NCBI GenBank assembly: GCA_000955785.1 | Contig: JYOD01000017.1 | Location: forward strand, 124,132-188,131 | Reading direction: 5' to 3' | From: Burkholderiaceae bacterium 16 | GTDB taxonomy: Bacteria > Pseudomonadota > Gammaproteobacteria > Burkholderiales > Burkholderiaceae | Length of the DNA stretch: 64,000 nt | Shown here: in pieces, positions 26,274 through 35,815 of the stretch | How positions within the stretch are numbered: position 1 is the first letter of the stretch | Layout: each line of letters begins with the position of its first letter | Made by a program: the position numbers and the translations under genes | Notes under the pieces: model-generated | Seen by the model: only the letters and a program-made list of their open reading frames with translations | Database searches by the model: none | What the model was told of the DNA's origin: nothing

Positions 26274-27038
26274 ATGCGAGCAATCATCCTTGCCGCGGGC
26301 CTTGGCCTGCGACTACAGCAACAGCCCGGGGAGCAGTTCCCGAAGTGCCTGCTGCGTTTTGACGGTGTCACCCTGCTGGAGCGGCATTTGCGCATGCTGG
26401 ATGCGGCGGGTGTGGACGAGATCGTGCTGGCGTTGGGTTTCCAGCCGGAACACGTGGAAGCCGAGCTCGACCGGCTCGGGCGCGACCCCTACCCGGAAAT
26501 CGTGCTGAACTCCCGCTACGACCTGGGCAGCGTGCTGACCGTGCATACGGTGGCCGATGCGCTTACGCGCGGCGGCGACGTCCTGCTGATGGATGCCGAC
26601 GTGCTGTACGACGAGCGCATCCTCAGCGCCCTGGTGGCCGGCGACACCACCAACCGCCTGCTGATCGACCGCGATTTCGAAGCCGGCGACGAGCCGGTCA
26701 AGCTGTGCGTGAAGAACGGCATTCCGGTGGAGCTGCGCAAGCAGCTCGCGGTTGGCCTGGAGTACGACACCATTGGCGAGTCGGTCGGGTTCTTCCGCTT
26801 CCAGGAGCAGACCGCGCGCCGCCTGGCGCAGATCGTCCAGGGCTATGTCGATAGCGGCCGCTCGAACATGCCGCACGAAGAAGCGGTGCGCGACCTGCTG
26901 CTCGAAGGCGGCCATGTGTTCGATATTGCCGACGTGAGCGGCGCTCCGTGGATCGAGATCGATTTTCCGAACGATGTCGCGCGTGCGCGCGACGAAGTCC
27001 TGCCTGAACTTCAGCCGATTGTGGGGGTAGCACAGTGA
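26274..27038 (+). CDS. Stand-alone nucleotidyltransferase, probable CMP-aminoethylphosphonate (PntC-type) synthase
   Basis: 254 residues. The N-terminal signature is intact: [14 protein letters not shown] then PKCLL, with the GxGxR arginine R13 and lysine K24 that bind the nucleotide. The metal-binding aspartates are in [11 protein letters not shown]. Related to LicC-like CTP:phosphocholine cytidylyltransferases. A GGAG ribosome binding site precedes the ATG at 26274. It overlaps the PEP mutase gene by four bases. Its complete motif, next to a degenerate copy fused to the mutase, makes it the likelier activator of aminoethylphosphonate. A 130 bp gap before it may hold an internal promoter. 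Confidence 0.85.
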   Translation: MRAIILAAGLGLRLQQQPGEQFPKCLLRFDGVTLLERHLRMLDAAGVDEIVLALGFQPEHVEAELDRLGRDPYPEIVLNSRYDLGSVLTVHTVADALTRGGDVLLMDADVLYDERILSALVAGDTTNRLLIDRDFEAGDEPVKLCVKNGIPVELRKQLAVGLEYDTIGESVGFFRFQEQTARRLAQIVQGYVDSGRSNMPHEEAVRDLLLEGGHVFDIADVSGAPWIEIDFPNDVARARDEVLPELQPIVGVAQ

Positions 27039-28741
27039 ACGCGATTGACCCGATTTTCTCGACTGCCACGCGCACTGCACGCCTGCGCCAGATGATCGTT
27101 GGCAACGAGCTGGAATTCATGATGGAAGCGCACAACGGGCTGTCCGCCCGGATCGTGCGCGAAGCCGGTTTCAAGGCCATCTGGGGCTCCGGCCTGGCCA
27201 TCTCGGCCCAGTACGGCGTACGCGACAACAACGAAGCCAGCTGGACCCAGGTCGTCGACACGCTGGAATTCATGGCCGATGCCAGCGACCTGCCGATCCT
27301 GCTGGACGGCGACACCGGCTACGGCAACTTCAACAATGTGCGCCGCCTGGTGCGCAAACTCGAGCAGCGCGGCATTGCCGGCGTCTGCATCGAGGACAAG
27401 CAGTTCCCCAAGACCAACAGCTTTATCGATGGCGAGCGCCAGCCGCTCGCCGAGATCGACGAGTTCTGCGGCAAGATCAAGGCCGGCAAGGATTCGCAGT
27501 CGGACGACAACTTCTCCATCGTTGCCCGCGTGGAAGCCCTGATCGCCGGCTGGGGCATGGACGAAGCCCTGCGCCGCGCCGAAGCCTATCGCCAGGCGGG
27601 CGCCGACGCCATCCTGATCCACAGCAAGCTGTCGCGCCCCGACGAGATCCTGGCGTTCGCGCGCGAGTGGGCTGGCCGTGGCCCGCTGGTGATCGTGCCG
27701 ACCAAGTACTACAGCACGCCGACCGACGTCTTCCGCAAGGCCGGCATCAGCGTGGTGATCTGGGCCAACCACCTGATCCGCGTGGCGGCCTCGTCGATGC
27801 AGGCCGTGGCCAAGGAAATCCACGACAGCGAAACGCTGGTCAACGTCGAAGACCGCATCGCCTCCGTCAACGAGATTTTCCGCCTGCAGGATGCCGACGA
27901 ATACTCGGCCGCCGAGAAGATGTACCTGTCCGGCTCGCAAGCGCCTGGCGCGGCGGTGGTGCTGGCGGCCAGCCGCGGCACCGGGCTTGAGCCTCTCACG
28001 GAGGACCGGCCGAAGGTGATGCTGCCGGTGGCCGGTAAGCCGCTGCTGCGCTGGCTGGTGGATGCCTTCAAGAAACAGTCGATCAACGATATCACCGTGG
28101 TCGGCGGCTACCAGGCCAAGGCCATCGACACGGCGGGCATCAAGCTGGTGCTCAACGAGCAGTACGCGCAGACCGGCGAACTCGCCTCGCTGGCGTGCGC
28201 GGCCGATGGCTTGCATACCGACACCGTGATCGCCTACGGCGACCTGCTGTTCCGCAGCTATATCCTGCGCGACCTGCTGGAGAGCGATGCGCCGTTCAGC
28301 GTCGTCGTCGACTCCTCGCTGACCACCGAGTCTAACCGGAGCGTGCGCGACTTCGCGTATTGCTCCGCGGCGGACGACCGCGACCTGTTCGGCCAGAAGG
28401 TCTTGCTGCGCCACGTGTCCAGCAAGGGCCAGGAGCCGGCCGCCGGGCAGGCGCAGGCGCCGCACGGCCGCTGGATCGGCCTGCTGAACGTGCGTGGCGA
28501 AGGGCGCGAGCGTCTGCAAAAGCTGCTCGCCGAGCTGCGCACGCGCGACGATTTCAACACGCTGGACATGCCCGCGCTGCTCAACGCGCTGGTCGCAGCC
28601 GGCGAAGAGATCGAAGTGAAGTACGTGCACGGCCACTGGCGCGGCGTGAACGATCTCGACGACTTCCGCCGTGCCGGCGACTTCGCGCACACGCAGACGC
28701 CGTTCGCGGTTGGCGGCACGGATGCAGAGGAAGCCCGATGA
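27035..28741 (+). CDS. aepX: Phosphoenolpyruvate mutase fused to a nucleotidyltransferase-like domain
   Basis: 568 residues. Residues 1-295 are PEP mutase, forming the C-P bond of phosphonopyruvate from PEP. The metal-site motif [10 protein letters not shown] is at 89-98 and the diagnostic [11 protein letters not shown] at 120-130. Residues 306-560 are a nucleotidyltransferase fold as in PntC-type fusions, which make CMP-phosphonates. Its signature reads [21 protein letters not shown] (310-330, shown by family alignment to lack the usual G at 313 and R at 317), so this domain may be weak or inactive. Overlaps neighbours on both sides. Confidence 0.93.
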   Translation: MNAIDPIFSTATRTARLRQMIVGNELEFMMEAHNGLSARIVREAGFKAIWGSGLAISAQYGVRDNNEASWTQVVDTLEFMADASDLPILLDGDTGYGNFNNVRRLVRKLEQRGIAGVCIEDKQFPKTNSFIDGERQPLAEIDEFCGKIKAGKDSQSDDNFSIVARVEALIAGWGMDEALRRAEAYRQAGADAILIHSKLSRPDEILAFAREWAGRGPLVIVPTKYYSTPTDVFRKAGISVVIWANHLIRVAASSMQAVAKEIHDSETLVNVEDRIASVNEIFRLQDADEYSAAEKMYLSGSQAPGAAVVLAASRGTGLEPLTEDRPKVMLPVAGKPLLRWLVDAFKKQSINDITVVGGYQAKAIDTAGIKLVLNEQYAQTGELASLACAADGLHTDTVIAYGDLLFRSYILRDLLESDAPFSVVVDSSLTTESNRSVRDFAYCSAADDRDLFGQKVLLRHVSSKGQEPAAGQAQAPHGRWIGLLNVRGEGRERLQKLLAELRTRDDFNTLDMPALLNALVAAGEEIEVKYVHGHWRGVNDLDDFRRAGDFAHTQTPFAVGGTDAEEAR

Positions 28742-29934
28742 TCGAAGCGGCACAGTTTGTCGAAGCCGCGCGCGCGCGCGGTTTCGACTGGTATGCCGGG
28801 GTGCCGTGCTCGTACCTGACGCCGTTTATCAACTACGTGCTGCAGGATCCGTCGCTGCATTACGTATCGGCGGCGAACGAAGGCGATGCGGTGGCACTGA
28901 TCGCCGGCGTGACGCTGGGCGCGCAGGGTGGACGGCGCGGCATCACCATGATGCAGAACTCCGGCCTGGGCAACGCGGTGAGCCCGCTGACCTCGCTCAC
29001 CTGGACCTTTCGCCTGCCGCAGTTGCTCATCGTCACCTGGCGCGGGCAACCCGGCGTTGCCGATGAGCCGCAGCACGCGCTGATGGGGCCGGTCACGCCG
29101 GCCATGCTCGACACCATGGAGATCCCATGGGAAACCTTCCCGACCGATGCGGCCGAGGTGGGCCCGGCGCTGGACCGCGCGGTGGCGCATATGGACGCCA
29201 CGGGCCGTCCGTACGCGCTGGTAATGCAGAAGGGCAGTGTCGCGCCCTATGAGTTGAAGCAGCAGGAGCGGCCCGCGCCGCGCCCCAGATGCACGCCGGT
29301 TTCGCCGGCGCCGGGCGCTTCGCAGGACGGCTTGCCCACGCGCCGCGAAGCCTTGCAGCGCGTGATCGCGCATACGCCCCCCGGCAAGAACGTGGTGCTG
29401 GCATCCACCGGCTTCTGCGGACGCGAACTCTACGCGCTGGATGACCGTGCCAACCAGTTGTACATGGTGGGCTCGATGGGTTGCCTTACGCCGTTCGCAC
29501 TGGGCCTTGCCCTCGTGCGTCCGGACCTGAACGTGGTGGCCGTCGACGGCGACGGCGCGGCGCTGATGCGCATGGGTGTGTTTGCCACGCTCGGCGCCTA
29601 TGGCCCGTCTAACCTAACGCACGTGCTGCTCGACAACGGCGCCCATGACTCCACCGGCGGACAGGCGACCGTGTCGCCCAATGTCTCGTTCGCCGGCGTG
29701 GCGGCCGCTTGCGGCTATGCCTCGGCGGTGGAAGGCGATCAGCTCGGCACGCTCGACCAGGTGCTCTCTGCCGCGGTGCAAGAGCCCGCTGCCGGGCCGC
29801 GTTTCATGGCGCTTTCGATCCGCGCCGGCACGCCGGACGGCCTGCCGCGCCCGACCATTACCCCTGTCGATGTGAAGACGCGCCTCGCGCGCCATATTGG
29901 CGCCGATCAAGGCGCCGACCAAGGAGAGAAGTAA
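28738..29934 (+). CDS. aepY: Phosphonopyruvate decarboxylase
   Basis: 398 residues, thiamine-diphosphate-dependent. It converts phosphonopyruvate to phosphonoacetaldehyde, pulling the unfavourable mutase reaction forward. The N-terminal domain has the [20 protein letters not shown] region with the glutamate that activates ThDP. The C-terminal domain has the ThDP/Mg motif [16 protein letters not shown] ending at [14 protein letters not shown] linker of about 25 residues rich in Pro (around 182-200) separates the halves. Starts by ATGA overlap with the mutase gene and ends on the start of the transaminase. Confidence 0.93.
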   Translation: MIEAAQFVEAARARGFDWYAGVPCSYLTPFINYVLQDPSLHYVSAANEGDAVALIAGVTLGAQGGRRGITMMQNSGLGNAVSPLTSLTWTFRLPQLLIVTWRGQPGVADEPQHALMGPVTPAMLDTMEIPWETFPTDAAEVGPALDRAVAHMDATGRPYALVMQKGSVAPYELKQQERPAPRPRCTPVSPAPGASQDGLPTRREALQRVIAHTPPGKNVVLASTGFCGRELYALDDRANQLYMVGSMGCLTPFALGLALVRPDLNVVAVDGDGAALMRMGVFATLGAYGPSNLTHVLLDNGAHDSTGGQATVSPNVSFAGVAAACGYASAVEGDQLGTLDQVLSAAVQEPAAGPRFMALSIRAGTPDGLPRPTITPVDVKTRLARHIGADQGADQGEK

Positions 29935-30998
29935 TGCTGCTACTCAACCCGGGCCCCGTGACCTTGTCGGCGCGTGTGCGCCAGAGCCTGTTGCAGCCGG
30001 ACCTGTGCCATCGCGAAAGCGAATTCTTCGACCTGCAGGACGAGGCGCGCGCGCGGCTGCTGGATATCTATGAACTGGATCCGGCCGAATGGGCCGCGGT
30101 GCTGATGACGGGTTCCGGCACGGCGGCGGTGGAAAGCATGATTGCCGCGCTGGTACCCGAGCAGGGCAAGCTGCTGATCGTGCAGAATGGCGTGTACGGC
30201 GAGCGCATTACGCAGATCGCCACGCAATACCGCATTGCCCACGAGGTGGTCGCGCACGACTGGATGCAGGCTCCCGACCTCGGCCGCATTGCCGCCGCGC
30301 TCGACGCGGACCGCGCCATCACCCACGTGGCGGTGATCCACCATGAAACCACCACCGGACGCCTGAACGATCTCCAGGCGCTCGACGCACTGTGCCGCGC
30401 GCGCGATGTGCGCCTGCTGGTCGATGGCGTGAGCAGCTTCGGCGCCGAAGCAATCGATTTTGGCGGCAGCATTGCGGCGGTGGCGGCCACGGCCAACAAA
30501 TGCCTGCATGGCGTGCCCGGCGCGTCCTTTGTCATTGTGCGGCGCAACGCGCTGGAGCAAGCCGCCAGCCGGACTTACTATCTGGATCTGGGGCGCCTGG
30601 CGCGGCTGCAGGACCAGCGCAATACGCCGTTCACGCCCTCCGTGCATGCCTATTACGCACTGGTGGAAGCCTTGCGCGAACTGGCGGACGAGGGCGGCTG
30701 GCGCGCCCGCCACGCGCGCTATGCGGCGCTGGCGGAACGCGCGCGCGCCGGGCTGGAGGCCCTGGGCATGCCGGCCCTGTGGGCGTCGGAGCAGTCCTCC
30801 GTGGTGCTGCGTGCCTACCGTTTGCCGGCCGGCCTGACGTACGCGCAGTTGCATGATGGCCTGAAGGAACGCGGTTTTGTCATTTACGCGGGGCAGGGCG
30901 GGCTCTCGGCAGAGCTGTTCCGTATTTCCACGATGGGGAATATCCAGCTGGATGACATCGATCGTTTGCTGCAGGGCTTTAAGGAACTGACGCAGTAA
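29934..30998 (+). CDS. 2-aminoethylphosphonate aminotransferase
   Basis: 354 residues of the class V aminotransferase fold. It makes 2-aminoethylphosphonate from phosphonoacetaldehyde in this setting; the related PhnW works in the degradative direction. PLP features include TGSGTAAVES (58-67), HHETTTGRLND, VDGVSSFGAE and the Schiff-base lysine in ATANKCLHGVPG. The GGAGAGAAG ribosome binding site and TAATG overlap with the decarboxylase stop indicate translational coupling. PEP mutase and decarboxylase next door argue for biosynthesis. Confidence 0.92.
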   Translation: MLLLNPGPVTLSARVRQSLLQPDLCHRESEFFDLQDEARARLLDIYELDPAEWAAVLMTGSGTAAVESMIAALVPEQGKLLIVQNGVYGERITQIATQYRIAHEVVAHDWMQAPDLGRIAAALDADRAITHVAVIHHETTTGRLNDLQALDALCRARDVRLLVDGVSSFGAEAIDFGGSIAAVAATANKCLHGVPGASFVIVRRNALEQAASRTYYLDLGRLARLQDQRNTPFTPSVHAYYALVEALRELADEGGWRARHARYAALAERARAGLEALGMPALWASEQSSVVLRAYRLPAGLTYAQLHDGLKERGFVIYAGQGGLSAELFRISTMGNIQLDDIDRLLQGFKELTQ

Positions 30999-31071
30999 TC
31001 GCGCCGCCCGGCGTCATCGCCATTTGTGATCGCTATTTTGTTTTTGCGGGCAAAGCACTAGCATGGGGTAA

Positions 31072-31094
31072 TGGATGCGGCGCAGCCGCATCCA
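31072..31094. promoter_or_regulatory. Perfect hairpin just upstream of the mlaC-like gene
   Basis: TGGATGCGGC and GCCGCATCCA form a 10 bp stem around GCA, ending 11 bases before the GGAGGA ribosome binding site. No T-run follows, so it is unlikely to be a full terminator. It may stabilise mRNA, attenuate read-through from the phosphonate operon, or be bound by a protein. Confidence 0.55.
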
Positions 31095-31120
31095 GCCAAC
31101 CCTTGCGGAGGAGCATTGCG

Positions 31121-31795
31121 ATGCGTCGCCATTTCCGCCTTGCCCTTGCCAGTTCCGGTGGCACAGCCGTTGCAGTCCTGGCTGTGCTTGTCTTCGGCGC
31201 AGCCGTGCCGGGGAGCGCAGCGGCTGCCGGCCCCGACGCGGCGCCCGCCGCCGCCAGCGTCGACCGCTCCTCGCCGGACCGCATGGTCCGCGCCGCCGTC
31301 GAGGGCGTGCTCGGCACCATCCAGGCCAATCCTGACACCCGCAGCGGCGATCTCGACAAGATCACGGCCGTGGTGCGCAAGCAGTTCCTGCCCTATACCG
31401 ATTTCCGGCACACCACGCGGCTTGCCGTGGGAAACGCTTGGCGCAACGCCTCGCCTGAGCAGCAAAAGCAACTTTACGAGCAGTTCGAGACGTTGCTCGT
31501 ACGCAGCTACGCGTTGTCCCTGTCGCAAGTGCGTGACCAGGCACTGAAGTTCCGCTATAAGCCGCCACGTACCAGCGGCAATGACGTGGTGGTGGAGACC
31601 AGCATGATCAACAAAGGGGACGTGGTGCAGATCGATTACCGCCTGCAGCGCGGCCCCGCGGGCTGGGCCATCTATGACATCAATATGAGCGGTGCCTGGC
31701 TGATCGAGATCTACCGGCAGCAGTTCGCCGACATCGTGGCGCGCAGCGGCATCGATGGCCTGGTCAAGTACCTGACGAGCCACAACGCGGCCTGA
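31121..31795 (+). CDS. MlaC-like periplasmic phospholipid-binding protein (orphan)
   Basis: 224 residues with a signal peptide (about 1-38) and an MlaC/Ttg2D domain: RAAVEGVLGTIQANPD, VVRKQFLPYTDFRHTTRLAVG, WRNASPEQQKQLYEQFETLLVRSYA, and the C-terminal YDINMSGAWLIEIYRQQFADIV. MlaC carries single phospholipids across the periplasm. Usual partners mlaFEDB are absent. It sits 122 bp after the phosphonate transaminase, same strand, suggesting it traffics the product of that cluster (inference). A GCGGAGGAG ribosome binding site marks the start. Confidence 0.87.
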   Translation: MRRHFRLALASSGGTAVAVLAVLVFGAAVPGSAAAAGPDAAPAAASVDRSSPDRMVRAAVEGVLGTIQANPDTRSGDLDKITAVVRKQFLPYTDFRHTTRLAVGNAWRNASPEQQKQLYEQFETLLVRSYALSLSQVRDQALKFRYKPPRTSGNDVVVETSMINKGDVVQIDYRLQRGPAGWAIYDINMSGAWLIEIYRQQFADIVARSGIDGLVKYLTSHNAA

Positions 31796-31835
31796 GGCTT
31801 GCTGCTGGCCTCTATGTGGTTATGCGCTTTGGCGG

Positions 31836-33906
31836 TTACGCGGCGTCCGCCAGCTCATCGTTGCCGGCGAGCGACGCGATCAGCGTCTCCGCGGACATCG
31901 GCCGTCCCAGCAGGAAGCCCTGTAGCGAATCGCAGCCCAGCCGCGTCAGGAATTCCTGCTGCTTGGCCGTCTCCACCCCTTCCGCGACGATGTCCAGGTT
32001 CAGCGTGCGGCCAAGCGCCACGATGGCCGAGACGATCGCCGCATCTTCCGTGTCGCGGGCGAGATCCCGGATAAAGCCGCGATCGATCTTCAGCTCGCTG
32101 GCCGGCAGCCGCTTGAGGTACAGCAGGCTGGAATAACCGGTGCCAAAGTCGTCGATCGAGATGCGCACGCCCATGTCGTGAAGCTGCTTCAGGATCTGCA
32201 GGCTGGCATTGGCGTCGCGCATCGCTGTCGATTCGGTGACTTCGAGCGTCAGGCAGCCTGGCTCCAGCGCGTGCCGCGCCAGGGTATCCCGCACTGTCTT
32301 GATCAGGCTGGCATGCCGGAACTGCAGGGCCGACAGGTTGACTGCCACGCTCCAATGCGGATGGCCCGCATCGCGCCACTCCCGCATCTGCCGGCAGGCT
32401 TCGTCCAGGATCCAGTTCCCCATCGGCACGATCAGGCCGGTCTTTTCGGCCTGGGGAATGAACTGGTCCGGGGCAATCAGGCCGCGCGTGGGATGCGCCC
32501 AGCGCACCAGTGCTTCCACGCCGACCACCGGCCCGCTGGGCGCGGTGAGCTTGGGCTGGTATTGCAGGATCAGTTCCCTGCGCTCCAGTGCCAGGCGCAG
32601 GTCCTGCACCAGTTGCAGCTGCTCGTGCACGTTGGCGTTCATCGACGCCTCGAAAAAACAGATGGTGTTGCGGCCCAGCGCTTTCGCGTGATACATCGCC
32701 GCGTCGGCGTTGGTCAGCAAGTCGTGCTGGAGTGTACCGTCGCCGGGGTACATGGCAATGCCGATGCTGGTGGAGACGCGCAACTCGCGGCCGGCAACCT
32801 GGAAGGGCTCGCGAATGGCCGTCAACACCTTCTCGGCGAGGGTTGCCGCGTCCGCCGGCTCGCCGACGCTGGCCAGCAGCACGAACTCGTCGCCGCCCAG
32901 CCTGGTAATGGTGTCCTGCGCGCCCACGGCGGCCCCGATGCGCCGCGCAACCTCGACCAGCAACTGGTCGCCAACGGGATGGCCATAGGCGTCGTTCACC
33001 GCCTTGAAGCCGTCCAGGTCCATGAACATCATGGCGAAGCGGGTGTTCTTCTGCGCGGCTTCCTGGATCGCCCGGTCTAGCCGGTCTTCCAGCAAGACCC
33101 GGTTGGGGAGTTTTGTCAGGTTGTCGTGCAGCGCCAGGTAGGTCAGTTCCTGGTTAGCCTCGGCCAGCGAGAGCGCCAGCATTGCGGTGCGGGCCTCCAT
33201 GCGCACGTCGAGCACCGAGGTGATCAGGGCAATGGCAAGCACTGCCAGCGTGACGACGATGATCACCACCGCCAGCCATCCCGTATCCATCCCGTCGCGC
33301 GCCGCCCCGCAAATGCTGCCAAGCGGGAACTCCGCAGCCGCCATGCCGGTGTAATGCATCCCGACGATGGCAACGCCCATGATGACAGCGGCGCCCGCGC
33401 GCAGGGGCCGCACCCAGATCGACTCCCGCCGCAGGTTGAATGCGACCCACAGCGCCGTGCCGGAGGCCAGGACCGCGACCACGATGGACAGGATGAACAA
33501 GGACGGGATGTAGCGGATGCCCGGCGACATCTGCAGCGCGGCCATGCCCGTGTAGTGCATGCCGGCGATGCCCGCGCCGATGAGCAAGGCGCCGCCACGG
33601 CAAGGTTTCCCGGCCCACGAGCCAGAGCGCAAGCGCCGACGACGCGATGGCGATCAGCAGCGAGACCCCGGTGATCGGCAGGTCGTAGCCGAGCGGGATC
33701 GGCAGATGGAATGCCAGCATGGCGATAAAGTGCATCGACCAGATGCCGATTCCCATCGCGCACGCGCCGCCGGCCAGCCACCAATGCGCCGCGCGGCCCT
33801 GCGCGGTGGCGATGCGCCCCGCCATGTCAAGGGCGGTGTATGAGGCCAGGATCGCGACAAGCAGCGAGATCAGTACGAGCGAACTGTTGTGGCTGCCGGC
33901 AAGCAT
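31836..33906 (-). pseudogene. MHYT-GGDEF-EAL cyclic-di-GMP protein, frameshifted between MHYT repeats
   Basis: Read from 33906, the frame encodes an MHYT membrane sensor (SMHFIAM repeat) to LVGRETLPWR. It then leaves frame near 33595-33606. The continuing family sequence GALLIGAGIAGMHYTGMAALQ is in the next frame and runs to 31836. The whole span is 2071 bases, one more than a multiple of three. Beyond the shift are two more MHYT motifs, a GGDEF domain (RLGGDEFVLL, no RxxD inhibitory site) and an EAL domain (GVEALVRW, DDFGTGYSS). Both catalytic motifs look intact. Either a true frameshift or a sequencing error. Confidence 0.82.
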
Positions 33907-34134
33907 TGAGGCCCTTTCTCTTTCTAGACGTTGACTTTGATCTGCCTGGATTTCGCCTGATGTGCACTCGCACGGGTGCGCGATAGAGAAGGCGCCAGTT
34001 CGCCGCTCATAACGACATGTTAACTGGCAAATTTAGGTAAGGCTTGAAAAATAGGTTGTCCGGCTTTCCGTGCAGGCCCGGCGACCGGCCGGGCGCTACG
34101 CCTGCGTTGGTTTTTGTCCCGCGCCGGCCGGCGA

Positions 34135-35460
34135 TCACTGCCGCGGCTCGCCCCTGGGCACTCCGGCCCACATGGCGACGCCGCTGGCCACCAGCAAGCC
34201 TGCCAGCAGGTACAACGCATTGTCCATGCTGCCGGTGTGCGTCTTGATCTGCCCGATGACCCAGGGGCTGACGATGCCGCTCGTAATGCCGATGCTGCTG
34301 ATAAAGGCGATCCCGGTGGCCGCCGTATGCGCAGGCAGGTGGCTGGGCGGCAACGACCAGAAGATCGGCAGCGCGGCAAAGATCAGCACGGCCGCGACGG
34401 ACAGCAGGGCGAGCATTGCCGCGAAGCTGGGCAGATGCAGGGTCAGCAGCGCCAGTGCCAGCGCGCCACCCGACGTGCAGGCCAGGAAATGGCGATGCCG
34501 CTCGCCGCGCCGGTCGGAGTTGCGGGCGATCAGGATCAGGCCGACGGCGCCGATCGCGTTCGGGATGACGGAGTACAGGCTGATGGACATCACATCGGTA
34601 ATGCCGAAATCCCGGATCATCAGGGGCATCCAGAAGCTCAGGGTGAGCGAGCCGCATGTCAGCGAGAAGTAGATGAACGCGAACAGGTAGATGCGCGGAT
34701 TGCGCAGCGCCTGCATCAGCGCGCTGAAGGAGTGCGCATGCGCGGCGCTCCCGGCCGGGCCGTTATGCGCGGCGAGGAAGGCCTTTTCCTTGTCGGTGAG
34801 CCAGTTGGCCTGCTGCGGGCCATCGACCAGGCAGACCGCGGCGATGAGCCCGAGGATGATGGCGGGCGCGCCTTCGATGGCGAACATCCACTTCCAGCCG
34901 TAGAGGCTGAGCACGCCTGCCATGTCGCGCATGATCCAGCCCGAGATCAGCCCGCCCAGCACGCCCGCCACGGCAACCCCGGCAAAAAAGATGGCCATCA
35001 CCGCCGCGCGCCGCCGCGCCGGGAACCAGTAGGTGAGATACAGGACGATGCCGGGGAAGAAACCCGCCTCGAACACGCCGAGCAGGAAGCGCAGCGTATA
35101 GAAATGCGTTGGGGTGGACACCATCATCATGCCGACCGAGGCGGCTCCCCACAGAAGCATGATGCGGGTGAAGGTGCGGCGCGCGCCGAAGCGGGCCAGC
35201 AGCATATTGCTGGGCACTTCGCACAGGACGTAGCCAACGTAGAAGACGGCGGCGCCCAGCCCGTACATCGCATCGCTGAAGCCCAGGTCCTGCTTCATCT
35301 GCAATTGGGCAAAGCCGATATTGATGCGGTCCAGGAAGGAGATGACGTAACAGACAAACAGAAAGGGGATGATGCGCAGCCAGATCTTTCGATAGAGCGC
35401 GTCTTCATCGCGCACGGCAGTAGCCTGGGGCGCGATGGCCCCTGCAGAGGGATAAGTCAT
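34135..35460 (-). CDS. MFS transporter of the anion:cation symporter type
   Basis: 441 residues from the ATG at 35460 (CGGAGACA ribosome binding site). Twelve membrane segments; the N-terminus IWLRIIPFLFVCYVISFLDR followed by INIGFAQLQMKQDLGFSD is typical of the ACS family that imports phthalate, glucarate, hydroxyphenylpropionate and other organic anions. It is the last gene of a leftward unit after a DUF2783 protein and an FAD aromatic-ring monooxygenase, so it probably imports the aromatic acid they degrade. Confidence 0.88.
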   Translation of the reverse strand: MTYPSAGAIAPQATAVRDEDALYRKIWLRIIPFLFVCYVISFLDRINIGFAQLQMKQDLGFSDAMYGLGAAVFYVGYVLCEVPSNMLLARFGARRTFTRIMLLWGAASVGMMMVSTPTHFYTLRFLLGVFEAGFFPGIVLYLTYWFPARRRAAVMAIFFAGVAVAGVLGGLISGWIMRDMAGVLSLYGWKWMFAIEGAPAIILGLIAAVCLVDGPQQANWLTDKEKAFLAAHNGPAGSAAHAHSFSALMQALRNPRIYLFAFIYFSLTCGSLTLSFWMPLMIRDFGITDVMSISLYSVIPNAIGAVGLILIARNSDRRGERHRHFLACTSGGALALALLTLHLPSFAAMLALLSVAAVLIFAALPIFWSLPPSHLPAHTAATGIAFISSIGITSGIVSPWVIGQIKTHTGSMDNALYLLAGLLVASGVAMWAGVPRGEPRQ

Positions 35461-35564
35461 GGATTGTCTCCGGGAACGCGGGCGTCGATGCGCCCTGGAT
35501 GCCGGCGTCTTGCGCGCCTGGGCAAAGAGTTGGGAGCGGCGGGCGCAGGATGCGCCCGCCGCGG

Positions 35565-35780
35565 TCAGGCTTGCGCGCTGCGGTCCTGCACCGCGCCTGC
35601 CCGCGCCAGTTGCATGGCCGCGAGCAGCGTGCCGTGGTCGCCGATATGATTCGCGAGCAACAGGATCAGCTGCGCATTGACCGCCTGGCTCTGGCCGTCG
35701 TCGAGATCGCGGTGCATGTCGATCAGGGCTTCGTAGAAGTCGTCGGGGCGCTTCAGGTTGGGGTGTGTATTGAGTGCCAT
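35565..35780 (-). CDS. DUF2783 small protein
   Basis: 71 residues from the ATG at 35780 with a GGAGACAGAG ribosome binding site. It begins MALNTHPNLKRPDDFYEALID and continues with an acidic helix and a predicted helical ANHIGDHGTLLAAMQLAR stretch, as in DUF2783 proteins that accompany FAD-dependent aromatic monooxygenases. Its role is unknown; constant pairing with the monooxygenase suggests an accessory or chaperone function. Confidence 0.8.
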   Translation of the reverse strand: MALNTHPNLKRPDDFYEALIDMHRDLDDGQSQAVNAQLILLLANHIGDHGTLLAAMQLARAGAVQDRSAQA

Positions 35781-35815
35781 CGCTCTGTCTCCGATTCGGA
35801 ATGTCGCCGGAATGC

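Noticed and set aside
27011-28753. 580-codon minus-strand frame opposite the PEP mutase gene
   Set aside because: Shadow of aepX, whose motifs and overlaps are unambiguous.
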